From positions 1-5,437 of the forward strand of contig CAZTKP010000172.1 of NCBI GenBank assembly GCA_964614215.1: a stretch of DNA of 5,437 nucleotides. The letters run 5' to 3'. The stretch's first letter is position 1, and each line of letters begins with the position of its first letter. Both the position numbers and the translations under genes were made by a program. A model generated the notes under the pieces. That model was not told where the DNA came from. It did no database searches and worked only from the letters and a program-made list of their open reading frames with translations. This document shows, piece after piece, positions 1 through 5,437 of the stretch. The DNA is from CAZTKP01 sp964614215 (GTDB taxonomy: Bacteria; UBP6; UBA1177).

Positions 1-652
1 TGTTAGATGGTTCTTTATAGTTATAGGTAAAGTAGTTGACCATCTCCTCAATTCTGACGGCATCTTGCGGTGGAAGCTGATGATTTGTTATAAATCTCCT
101 GAAATTTGAATAACTTGCAGTGTCAACATCAATTGAAAAAGTTGAAAGAGGATCTGACTTCGATGCTTTCCAACTGTTCTCATCCTTGGATTCATACTGT
201 TCAGTGTTGCTGTAGTTTACTCTGGCAAGTCTATCTACTGACGCCATACCATATTTAACACCGATACTTCCTCTTGCTCTAGTTCCCAGGCCTCCGATTC
301 CAAGTGAATTACCTCCTCCCATTCCTGTTCCATGAACACCGGAACCAAGACCTGCACCGCTGAAAACCCTTCCTGAACTTAAAGCTCCATAGATCTGTGT
401 TGATTTTGCTGACTTACCTTTACTTTTCTTTGATACTGTTGTGGATACCGTCTTTTCCTTTTCCCCACCTACTTTCTTCGACTCCTCTTTCAATTCAAGA
501 AGCTCTTCGTCTGCTGCCGCAATTTCAGTTTCCTCCACTTCCTGAATCTGGGCATTTGTTTCTGTGTCCTTTTCATTTTTTACCTGCTCTGATGTTCCGC
601 AGGAAACGAAAAAGAAACTTACGATCACTAAAGTTGAAATAATTTTTCTCAT
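1..652 (-). CDS. YfbK-like von Willebrand factor A lipoprotein, N-terminal part
   Basis: The frame is open from ATG at 652 to the left edge, giving 217 residues with no stop; the C-terminal part is outside the window. The protein starts MRKIISTLVIVSFFFVSC, a lipoprotein signal peptide with the lipidated Cys at residue 18. Phe at -3 of the lipobox is slightly unusual. A charged, Glu/Lys-rich linker follows (about 20-90), then a Gly-rich stretch (about 96-130), then from about 158 a segment with the conserved core PLSTFSIDVDTASY and LPPQDAVRIEEMVNYF. That core is the hallmark of the N-terminal domain (PF12450) that precedes the VWA domain in E. coli YfbK and relatives. In this family a VWA domain and a DUF3520 domain normally follow, and I expect them to the left. 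The family is membrane-anchored; its biochemical role is poorly known, with VWA domains usually binding metal and protein partners. The start is supported by AAGGAGAG just upstream. It lies 154 bases after the AraC-type regulator gene. Confidence 0.9.
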   Translation of the reverse strand, partial: MRKIISTLVIVSFFFVSCGTSEQVKNEKDTETNAQIQEVEETEIAAADEELLELKEESKKVGGEKEKTVSTTVSKKSKGKSAKSTQIYGALSSGRVFSGAGLGSGVHGTGMGGGNSLGIGGLGTRARGSIGVKYGMASVDRLARVNYSNTEQYESKDENSWKASKSDPLSTFSIDVDTASYSNFRRFITNHQLPPQDAVRIEEMVNYFTYNYKEPSN

Positions 653-656
653 GACA

Positions 657-664
657 CTCTCCTT
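657..664 (-). promoter_or_regulatory. Ribosome binding site of the VWA lipoprotein gene
   Basis: The minus strand reads AAGGAGAG four bases before the ATG at 652. It is a near-perfect Shine-Dalgarno sequence and fixes this ATG as the start, which in turn gives the complete lipoprotein signal peptide. Confidence 0.8.
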
Positions 665-710
665 CAAATCGGTTTGCAAAAAAACGTGGCTACAGTTTTA
701 GATTAAACCT

Positions 711-749
711 TTTAATTAAAGAGTTCGTCCTGACGCATAAGGGAGAACT
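711..749. other. Hairpin and adjacent AT palindrome upstream of the lipoprotein gene
   Basis: An inverted repeat pairs 722-730 (AGTTCGTCC, with the G bulged out) with 742-749 (GGAGAACT), giving eight base pairs around an 11-base loop. Next to it, 711-720 reads TTTAATTAAA, a perfect 10-base palindrome. Both lie between the AraC-type gene and the lipoprotein gene. The structure could be a weak terminator, an operator or a leader structure. The minus-strand 3' side is AT-rich but has no clean T run. I found no convincing sigma-70 promoter for the lipoprotein gene in 653-806. Confidence 0.3.
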
Positions 750-773
750 TTAGAATGTTTTCAGATAGTTATG

Positions 774-800
774 AAAAAGTTCTGACTAATTAGGAAGAAC
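774..800 (-). terminator. Possible weak terminator after the AraC-type gene
   Basis: Seven bases after the TAG stop at 807, the minus strand forms GTTCT (800-796), a 12-base loop containing CTAATTAG, AGAAC (783-779) and then TTTTT (778-774). The layout is that of an intrinsic terminator, but the stem is only five base pairs and poor in GC, so read-through into the lipoprotein gene is possible. Confidence 0.35.
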
Positions 801-806
801 GTTGAA

Positions 807-1979
807 CTATTGCTGTTTCTTTCTGAATCTACTGGGAGTTTCGCCCATTATGTTCTTAAAATAAGTGTTAAAAGCGGACTTAGAATTAAATCCTGACTGA
901 TATGCGATCTCAAGGATACTTTTATCTTTTGAACTGTCTTCTTTCATAAGCTGCGCAGCATATTTTATCCTTGCTGTGTTTATATAGACATAAAAATTCT
1001 CACCGATGATACCGTTTAAGATCTGAGAAAGATGATGGGGTTTCATGTGTACCATTTCAGACAGATTCACCAGCGTAAGATTGCTGTCTGTAAAAGGCTT
1101 TTCGTTTTCCATAACCTCTTTAAGCATTTCCAGACCCCTGCCCGCAAGCTCATCCGGGATCTTATTCTTTTTATACTTCTCGTCCTCTTCACTCTCATCA
1201 TCTTCTTCTTTTTCATCATCCATATCATCCAGAAGATCAGCCGTGGATACCTGACATTTAAAGAAACCGTCATCGGTAAGACCGAAAAAGACCATCATAA
1301 AGACTGGAACTCCGAGAATATAGACAAAATAAACAGGAATATCGGGACGCAGAAAGGCGGGACCAGTAAGATAACCGATAAAAATGTAGATAAGGAAGAT
1401 AGCTGTAAAAACATACTGAATAGCAAATGCGGCAAGTTTGAGGATCTTTACCATATCTATCGTTGAATAGAACTCCATCATGGCCCTTCTGTGCTTAAGA
1501 ATAAGAACAATAGGAGCCAGAGCATAAATGGAAAAGAACAGAACCTTCATGAACATCATAAAATGCGGCAGATATTCAATATAGGCAACACCTTTCACAT
1601 AATGCTCGTAAAGAAAGATCTTCGTTGCACCGCTTTTAACGGCAAAAGGAATTATCAGAAAAGCATGAGCCGCAAAAGGAATGAAATGAAAAGTCATATC
1701 AGCACGAAACTGCCTGTTGTAGCCGGTTATGAAAGAAAATGTCAGATAGAACAATGGCCCGTACAGAAAGATTATCGGCCTGGAAAGTCCCAGAAGCCAA
1801 GGGTACGTCCTGTATCCTTTAGCTTCCATAAAAGCCGAGAACGAACACTCAAGAGCAAACAGAAGCAGGATCAGAGCAAAACTACGCGCAGCACGAAATG
1901 ACCTGTATTTAAAGAAGATAAGAAAAGCCGAAAACACTGAAATACCGGCTAAAATAGTGTAAAAATAAGAAGCCATCAT
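807..1979 (-). CDS. Membrane-bound AraC-family transcriptional regulator
   Basis: From ATG 1979 this gives 390 residues. Residues 1-235 are very hydrophobic, with seven likely membrane helices at about 4-23, 32-51, 66-86, 96-114, 139-161, 178-203 and 213-234. A strongly acidic linker follows (248-267, mostly Asp and Glu), then a Lys-rich patch, then a complete AraC-type double helix-turn-helix at about 296-386. The first helix-turn-helix is near LVNLSEMVHMKPHHLSQILN. The second is SILEIAYQSGFNSKSAFNTYF followed by GETPSRFR, the family signature. It is inferred to sense an envelope or small-molecule signal in the membrane and bind DNA with its cytosolic C-terminus; the signal and targets are unknown. 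Start choice: the frame extends to a TTG at 1988, and ATGs lie at 1979 and 1976. GGTGG at 1980-1984 is the only Shine-Dalgarno-like sequence and suits ATG 1976 best, so the exact start is uncertain by a few residues. Likely targets include its own promoter or the lipoprotein gene downstream, as inference only. Confidence 0.9.
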   Translation of the reverse strand: MMASYFYTILAGISVFSAFLIFFKYRSFRAARSFALILLLFALECSFSAFMEAKGYRTYPWLLGLSRPIIFLYGPLFYLTFSFITGYNRQFRADMTFHFIPFAAHAFLIIPFAVKSGATKIFLYEHYVKGVAYIEYLPHFMMFMKVLFFSIYALAPIVLILKHRRAMMEFYSTIDMVKILKLAAFAIQYVFTAIFLIYIFIGYLTGPAFLRPDIPVYFVYILGVPVFMMVFFGLTDDGFFKCQVSTADLLDDMDDEKEEDDESEEDEKYKKNKIPDELAGRGLEMLKEVMENEKPFTDSNLTLVNLSEMVHMKPHHLSQILNGIIGENFYVYINTARIKYAAQLMKEDSSKDKSILEIAYQSGFNSKSAFNTYFKNIMGETPSRFRKKQQ

Positions 1980-1998
1980 CCACCGCAACTAAAAAGTC

Positions 1999-2034
1999 AT
2001 GGGAAATGATAGCAGAAAACAGAATTTAAGTAAA
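1999..2034 (-). promoter_or_regulatory. Possible promoter of the AraC-type gene
   Basis: On the minus strand, TTTACT (2034-2029, four of six matches to the -35 consensus) is followed after 17 bases by TATCAT (2011-2006, five of six matches to the -10). Transcription would start near 1999 and leave a leader of about 20 bases. It lies in the gap between the tRNA-Leu gene and the regulator. Read-through from the tRNA operon is an alternative, since I see no clear terminator there. Confidence 0.4.
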
Positions 2035-2078
2035 AAAATGAATAAGTAGTTAGAGTGTGTTTTAATTGTTCCTAAGGA

Positions 2079-2166
2079 TGGTACCGGAGACCGGACTTGA
2101 ACCGGTACAGGATTGAATCCCGAGGGATTTTAAGTCCCTTGCGTCTACCACTTCCGCCACTCCGGC
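2079..2166 (-). tRNA. tRNA-Leu (anticodon TAA)
   Basis: The gene has a complete class II fold. The acceptor GCCGGAG pairs with CTCCGGT, with a G1-U72 wobble that E. coli tRNA-Leu(UAA) shares. The D arm contains GGTAGACGC. The anticodon stem AGGGA/TCCCT holds loop CTTAAAA with anticodon TAA at 2132-2130. A long variable arm is present, and the T arm is ACCGG-TTCAAGT-CCGGT. Discriminator A at 2082 is followed by encoded CCA (2081-2079). It reads UUA and UUG leucine codons and is the last gene of the three-tRNA operon, 14 bases after tRNA-Cys. Confidence 0.97.
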
Positions 2167-2180
2167 ATCCGATTAAAAGA

Positions 2181-2254
2181 TGGAGGCGCCTTCCGGATTC
2201 GAACCGGAGATGGAGATTTTGCAGACCTCTGCCTTACCACTTGGCGAAGGCGCC
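2181..2254 (-). tRNA. tRNA-Cys (anticodon GCA)
   Basis: The acceptor GGCGCCT pairs fully with AGGCGCC. The anticodon loop CTGCAAA carries GCA at 2222-2220, the T loop is TTCGAAT between CCGG stems, and CCA is encoded at 2183-2181. The discriminator base is U (2184), the identity base known for cysteine tRNAs. It is the middle gene of the operon, 38 bases after tRNA-Gly. Confidence 0.97.
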
Positions 2255-2292
2255 ACGTTGGATATTCAAAGTTGAATGACCACAAAAAAAAA

Positions 2293-2367
<75 letters not shown>

Positions 2368-2372
2368 TCAGC

Positions 2373-2441
2373 ACAGTGGAATATATACATTTTGCTAATC
2401 TTGTCAACATTTTTTAATGCAAAAATATAGGCGTTTTTTTT
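2373..2441 (-). promoter_or_regulatory. Promoter and AT-rich upstream element of the tRNA operon
   Basis: The minus strand has a perfect -35 TTGACA (2407-2402), a 16-base spacer and TATATT (2385-2380), placing the start near 2373, just before tRNA-Gly. Directly upstream of the -35 are A and T runs at 2415-2410, 2425-2421 and 2441-2434, the composition of an UP element as found at strong stable-RNA promoters. It drives the Gly-Cys-Leu cluster and insulates it from the surface-protein gene that ends at 2475. Confidence 0.8.
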
Positions 2442-2474
2442 ATCTTTCTGTGTATCTGAATCAGTTCTCAGACT

Positions 2475-4062
2475 TCAATCATCTGTAAAATTCATTCCGC
2501 CGGTAAAAGCATATGAAACATAGTTTGAGTTGCCGTAAATATAGATGCCTGACGGTTTTGAGGAAGTCATTTTATATCCACCTGCATCCAGAGAAAGATA
2601 GTGTTTATACCAGTTTGTTCCTTCAATCTTTTCAAAACTATCTGAATCATAAGTTGTTTCTTCGTTAAAAGTTATTTCAGTGTCGCCCGGAGCTACGATC
2701 GTAACATTGTTGACACTGTAGTTTTCAGGCACAATGAACATGTGTTCTGTTCTCATTTGTCTTGTGGGAACAAGAAGCATCATTGAGGGATCTCCTGTTC
2801 CGGCATCGGCATCCTGACTGGCAAGAAAGTGGCCGACAAGCACCGGATGGTTGGAATCAACGATAAAATCCTTTTTTGTTGAAAAAAGATGCGCCTGACC
2901 TGCAGAAAGCTCAATACTATCAGTTACACCACCCGTTATTACCGCAACAGTCCCATCAGATGAAGCAAGTATTTTATAGTAATCATCTTCATCATTCCTC
3001 GGCGTTGTTCTTACCGCAACATAATTTGTTCCCCAGCTCATTAACGGGAATATCTGATGTTCCAGATGATCACAGGCATTTTTATCAGCCGGTATCCTTG
3101 AACAGACATGTCCACCGAAAACTGCAATTTTTTTATCTGCCTTTATATATGTTCCCGTCAGATCTGAACCGTACGAATCACTTTCACCATCTGTTGAGTT
3201 GACTGTAAGTATCTGATATTGATTGAGAATATAGGTCTTCTTCGCTCCGGATGTTTCCGCGTCAACCTCCTTTCCTGCAACAGAATCCCCTCCATAGGTT
3301 AACTCTATGGAAGTTTCACCATCATCAACGGCAATTACAGAAATAAAACCGGGAAGAGTCGACCAGCCAGGCCATGACATTGCATAGTATTCCCCGGAAA
3401 GAGAGCCTTTGGGAATAAGCAAAGAGGCATCGTTTGAATATACAAGGACATCTCCGAAAGGATTCATTTGTATAACAGAGACAGGCCTTGACGAAACTAT
3501 TTTAAATCCAAGATCACAGATTCCAGGATCAGAAACCCTTCGTTCTGTTCCCAGATCTATTGGAACTGTCTCAAAAGCCGGAACTGATTGCTCCTTAATA
3601 ACTTCATCACCGGAAATATATATTTTAACTATTATCTCCGTGTCATTGGGATTCGATATGATAATTGCATAGTTTGCATCACTTTCATATCCTCCTCCCT
3701 GCTGAAGAAACGCACCCCAGAATTCACAACCGGTATCACTTTTGTTATTTCCTGCCACTTCACATTCATCAAGACAGTCACCTTTATCACAAAAAGGTTT
3801 GTCCCCTTCACAAATTTCAATTTCGGCAAACTCCATACCGGATTGTATACATTCCAGGACTTTGTTTTCATCACATTTTCTCTCACCGGGAGTGCAAATT
3901 GTTTCAGTACTTTTTTCAACACAAGTTTCAGTATCATAGCCTGAACAGTCATCAAGACATAAAGCTTTTCCAGAAATGAATCTATCAGAATCTATTTCTA
4001 TGCAGTTAACAATATTTCCGTCACAGATCTCTCCAGTGTCAATTTCATTATTTCCGCAAGTT
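2475..4062 (-). CDS. Cys-rich, IgGFc-binding-like secreted or surface protein, start lost in gap
   Basis: The frame is open from the gap edge (first whole codon at 4061) to TGA at 2475, giving 528 visible residues. An internal ATG at 3836 is not the start, because Cys-rich coding continues upstream in frame. Residues 1-112 hold 14 cysteines. They begin with a Myxococcus-type repeat (CGNNEIDTGEICDG, then GKALCLDDCSGYDTETC) and continue with CxPGxRKC, VLEC and CDKGDCLDEC spacings. From 112 (GCEFWGAF) to the end the sequence matches the IgGFc-binding family (PF17517): NYAIIISNPND (about 129-139), PVSVIQMNPF, SNDASLLIP (209-217), YYAMSWP, GGHVC (316-320), ACDHLEHQIFP (329-339) and a C-terminal YVSYAFTGGM. 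These proteins are mostly beta-sheet and extracellular. Despite the name, antibody binding is not implied in environmental bacteria; adhesion or matrix binding is a guess. A signal peptide is expected in the missing part. The C-terminus looks complete. Confidence 0.88.
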
Positions 4063-4162
4063 NNNNNNNNNNNNNNNNNNNNNNNNNNNNNNNNNNNNNN
4101 NNNNNNNNNNNNNNNNNNNNNNNNNNNNNNNNNNNNNNNNNNNNNNNNNNNNNNNNNNNNNN
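4063..4162. other. Assembly gap of 100 Ns
   Basis: Exactly 100 Ns, the usual placeholder for a scaffold join of unknown true size. It removes the 5' part of the Cys-rich surface-protein gene, including its expected signal peptide. The real missing length may be much more or less than 100 bases. Confidence 0.98.
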
Positions 4163-4171
4163 TTTTAATTT

Positions 4172-4178
4172 TCCTCTT
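4172..4178 (-). promoter_or_regulatory. Ribosome binding site at the gap edge
   Basis: The minus strand reads AAGAGGA, with the GAGG core ending ten bases before the first N. At usual spacing a start codon would fall at or just inside the gap. No start codon lies between this site and the gap. It most simply belongs to the surface-protein gene whose coding sequence emerges on the other side. Confidence 0.5.
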
Positions 4179-4210
4179 AAGCTAATTTAAACCTTTTTGT
4201 TTACAGCTAA

Positions 4211-4238
4211 AGATTAACAAATAACAACGGTTTTTCAA
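4211..4238 (-). promoter_or_regulatory. Possible promoter for the gene hidden in the gap
   Basis: On the minus strand TTGAAA (4238-4233, five of six matches) is followed after 16 bases by TAATCT (4216-4211, a weak -10). It lies upstream of the ribosome binding site at 4172-4178 and downstream of the methyltransferase gene. The whole 4163-4360 region is AT-rich and chance matches are likely. Confidence 0.25.
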
Positions 4239-4324
4239 GTAATAATTAAACTTGTGTGGGAGCAAAACACATTTTTAACGTTTGAACACCCCTTACTCGT
4301 GAAAATATGACAGAATTTAGGCCT

Positions 4325-4357
4325 TTTTAACGGTTTTTGTTAAGAAAATCGTTAAAA
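4325..4357. repeat. AT-rich inverted repeat just after the methyltransferase stop
   Basis: TTTTAACG (4325-4332) and CGTTAAAA (4350-4357) are perfect complements. A further T/A stretch inside them (4335-4338 with 4345-4348) can extend the hairpin past one mismatch. It starts three bases after the TGA at 4361. There is no T run on the 3' side on either strand, so it is not a standard intrinsic terminator. It may stabilise or process the mRNA 3' end, or bind a regulator. A third copy of the half-site lies at 4273-4280. Confidence 0.5.
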
Positions 4358-4360
4358 TGA

Positions 4361-5437
4361 TCACTTCTGCGGACTTCGATTACTTCCCGAAACCATTTTA
4401 TAATGGTAGAGTCTGCATTCAAGTGCACCGTTGAAAAGAGGTATTCTTCTTGAAACTGAAAGCCTTACTGATTTTGGCATCTTAAGGTCTGAAGTCATTA
4501 AAAATGCGTCCCAACCTGCGAATCCTTTTTTGAGAGTATCTCCTATTTTCGGATAAAGTTCTTTCATCTCCTTCACATCGCTCAACCTTTCGCCATAAGG
4601 CAGATTTGTCACAAGAATTCCGTTTTCTGTCGGAGCAGATGTTTTAAGGAAGTTTCTCACCCTGACCTTTACACAGTCTTCAAGTCCCAGACCTTCAAGA
4701 TTCATCTTTGTTATTTTTATTGCCACAGGATCAATGTCACTTCCGTAAATATTAGCTTCTTCAACATCTTTTTCTTCTTTAAGTGCATCGATCTTAATCT
4801 TGTTCCAAAGATCTGCGGAAAAATTCTTCAGTTTTTCAAAGGCAAAGTTTCTGTCAATTCCCGGAGCAACATTTAGAGTCGCAAGAGCCGCCTCGAGAAG
4901 AAAAGTTCCGCTTCCGCACATCGGATCAAAAAGAGGAATTCCCGGTTTCCAGCCACAGAGTCTAAGAATTCCTGAAGCAAGATTTTCCCTTATCGGAGCA
5001 TCATTTGTATATTTTCTCATCCCTCTTTTAAAAAGCGGTTCTCCAGATGTATCAATCGAAAGTATCATCCTGTTTTCACTGAGAAATCCATGAATTCTCA
5101 TGTCAGGGTTCCGAGTGTCGACCGAAGGTCTTTTTTCTGTCAGGGCTCTAAATTTGTCACAGATAGCATCCTTAACCTTAAGACCCGCGAAATTAAGGCT
5201 TTTTAAAGGGCATTTTCTTCCGACCATTTTGATCTTAATAGTTTTTTCGACATCGAACCAGTCCTGCCAGTCAACCTTCATGGCGTTCTCATAAACATCT
5301 GCTTCGTTCATGTAACGCTCTTCAAGAACTTTCCAGTAAACTCTTCCCGCGATCCTGCTTTTAAGATTCACCGTGTAGCACAGAGCCTTGTCACCTGAAA
5401 AGTGAACACCGCCCTCATCCTCTATGATATCCACAGC
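4361..5437 (-). CDS. rlmL: RlmL-like 23S rRNA (guanine-N2)-methyltransferase, N-terminus cut by window edge
   Basis: The frame is open from the right edge (first codon 5437-5435) to TGA at 4361, giving 358 visible residues. Comparison with E. coli RlmL as I recall it aligns GGVHFSGD with GGVHFKGD near residue 35 there, so about 25 N-terminal residues are missing. A GTG at 5434 is an in-frame valine, not the start. The THUMP RNA-binding region occupies roughly residues 20-155 and includes LKVKDAICDKF and the DxRxHGFL-type strand. The Rossmann methyltransferase follows, with SAM motif DPMCGSGTF (171-179), acidic motif YGSDID (231-236) and catalytic motif NLPYGERL (278-285), the NPPY position of this family. 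RlmL methylates G2445 of 23S rRNA using S-adenosylmethionine in the cytosol. The protein stops after this domain, so unlike the E. coli fusion it has no RlmK half. Other THUMP guanine methyltransferases (YpsC group) are close relatives, so the exact target base is inferred. Confidence 0.87.
   Translation of the reverse strand, partial: AVDIIEDEGGVHFSGDKALCYTVNLKSRIAGRVYWKVLEERYMNEADVYENAMKVDWQDWFDVEKTIKIKMVGRKCPLKSLNFAGLKVKDAICDKFRALTEKRPSVDTRNPDMRIHGFLSENRMILSIDTSGEPLFKRGMRKYTNDAPIRENLASGILRLCGWKPGIPLFDPMCGSGTFLLEAALATLNVAPGIDRNFAFEKLKNFSADLWNKIKIDALKEEKDVEEANIYGSDIDPVAIKITKMNLEGLGLEDCVKVRVRNFLKTSAPTENGILVTNLPYGERLSDVKEMKELYPKIGDTLKKGFAGWDAFLMTSDLKMPKSVRLSVSRRIPLFNGALECRLYHYKMVSGSNRSPQK

Noticed and set aside
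397..642. An 81-residue plus-strand open frame opposite the lipoprotein gene.
   Set aside because: It mirrors the signal peptide and charged linker of the minus-strand gene, which has a strong ribosome binding site and recognisable domains.
1032..1901. Long open frames on the plus strand across the AraC-type gene (1032-1466 and 1491-1901).
   Set aside because: Both lie wholly inside a well-supported gene on the other strand, and their translations show no domain-like pattern; they are antisense shadows.
2079..2166. G-U first pair in the tRNA-Leu acceptor stem as a sign of a decayed gene.
   Set aside because: E. coli tRNA-Leu(UAA) has the same G1-U72 pair, and all arms and the CCA end are intact.
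2097..2279. A 60-residue open frame on the plus strand.
   Set aside because: It runs through the tRNA-Leu and tRNA-Cys genes; a protein from structural RNA sequence is not credible.
2455..2472. Short inverted repeat TCTGA/TCAGA just after the surface-protein stop codon, considered as a terminator.
   Set aside because: The stem is only five or six base pairs and is followed on the minus strand by an A-rich stretch, not a T run.
3632..3955. A 107-residue minus-strand frame overlapping the Cys-rich region.
   Set aside because: The alternative frame carries the recognisable Cys repeats and the IgGFc domain, so this one is an overlap artefact.

Overview
The window is an AT-rich bacterial segment in which every recognisable gene lies on the minus strand, so transcription runs from the right edge to the left. 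The organism is probably an uncultured member of the Myxococcota or the wider deltaproteobacterial group. Two things point there: a Cys-rich plus IgGFc-binding-like surface protein, and a Gly-rich linker inside a lipoprotein, both common in that group. The AT richness and the Leptospira/Bacteroidetes-style membrane AraC regulator fit it less well, so the assignment is tentative. A run of exactly 100 Ns marks a scaffold join, which suggests a draft or metagenome-assembled genome.

Layout in transcription order (right to left). The right edge carries a THUMP-type 23S rRNA guanine-N2 methyltransferase (RlmL-like), missing only about its first 25 residues. A 198-base intergenic stretch follows; it holds an AT-rich hairpin, a possible promoter and a ribosome binding site that abuts the N gap. 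Beyond the gap lies a large secreted or surface protein with 14 cysteines in its first 112 visible residues and then an IgGFc-binding-like domain; its start is lost in the gap. Next comes a tRNA operon, Gly(GCC)-Cys(GCA)-Leu(TAA), with CCA encoded in all three genes and a near-consensus promoter. This is the same order as E. coli glyW-cysT-leuZ. After it are a seven-helix membrane protein with a C-terminal AraC-type DNA-binding domain and, at the left edge, the N-terminal part of a YfbK-like von Willebrand factor A lipoprotein that runs out of the window.

The genes do not form one obvious pathway. Translation functions (rRNA methylation, tRNAs) sit beside envelope functions (surface protein, membrane-bound regulator, lipoprotein). 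The most plausible functional link is between the membrane AraC regulator and the lipoprotein gene 154 bases downstream of it, but weak terminator-like structure lies between them. I found no CRISPR array, insertion sequence, phage gene or clearly new system. The longest stretch without a gene, apart from the gap, is under 200 bases.
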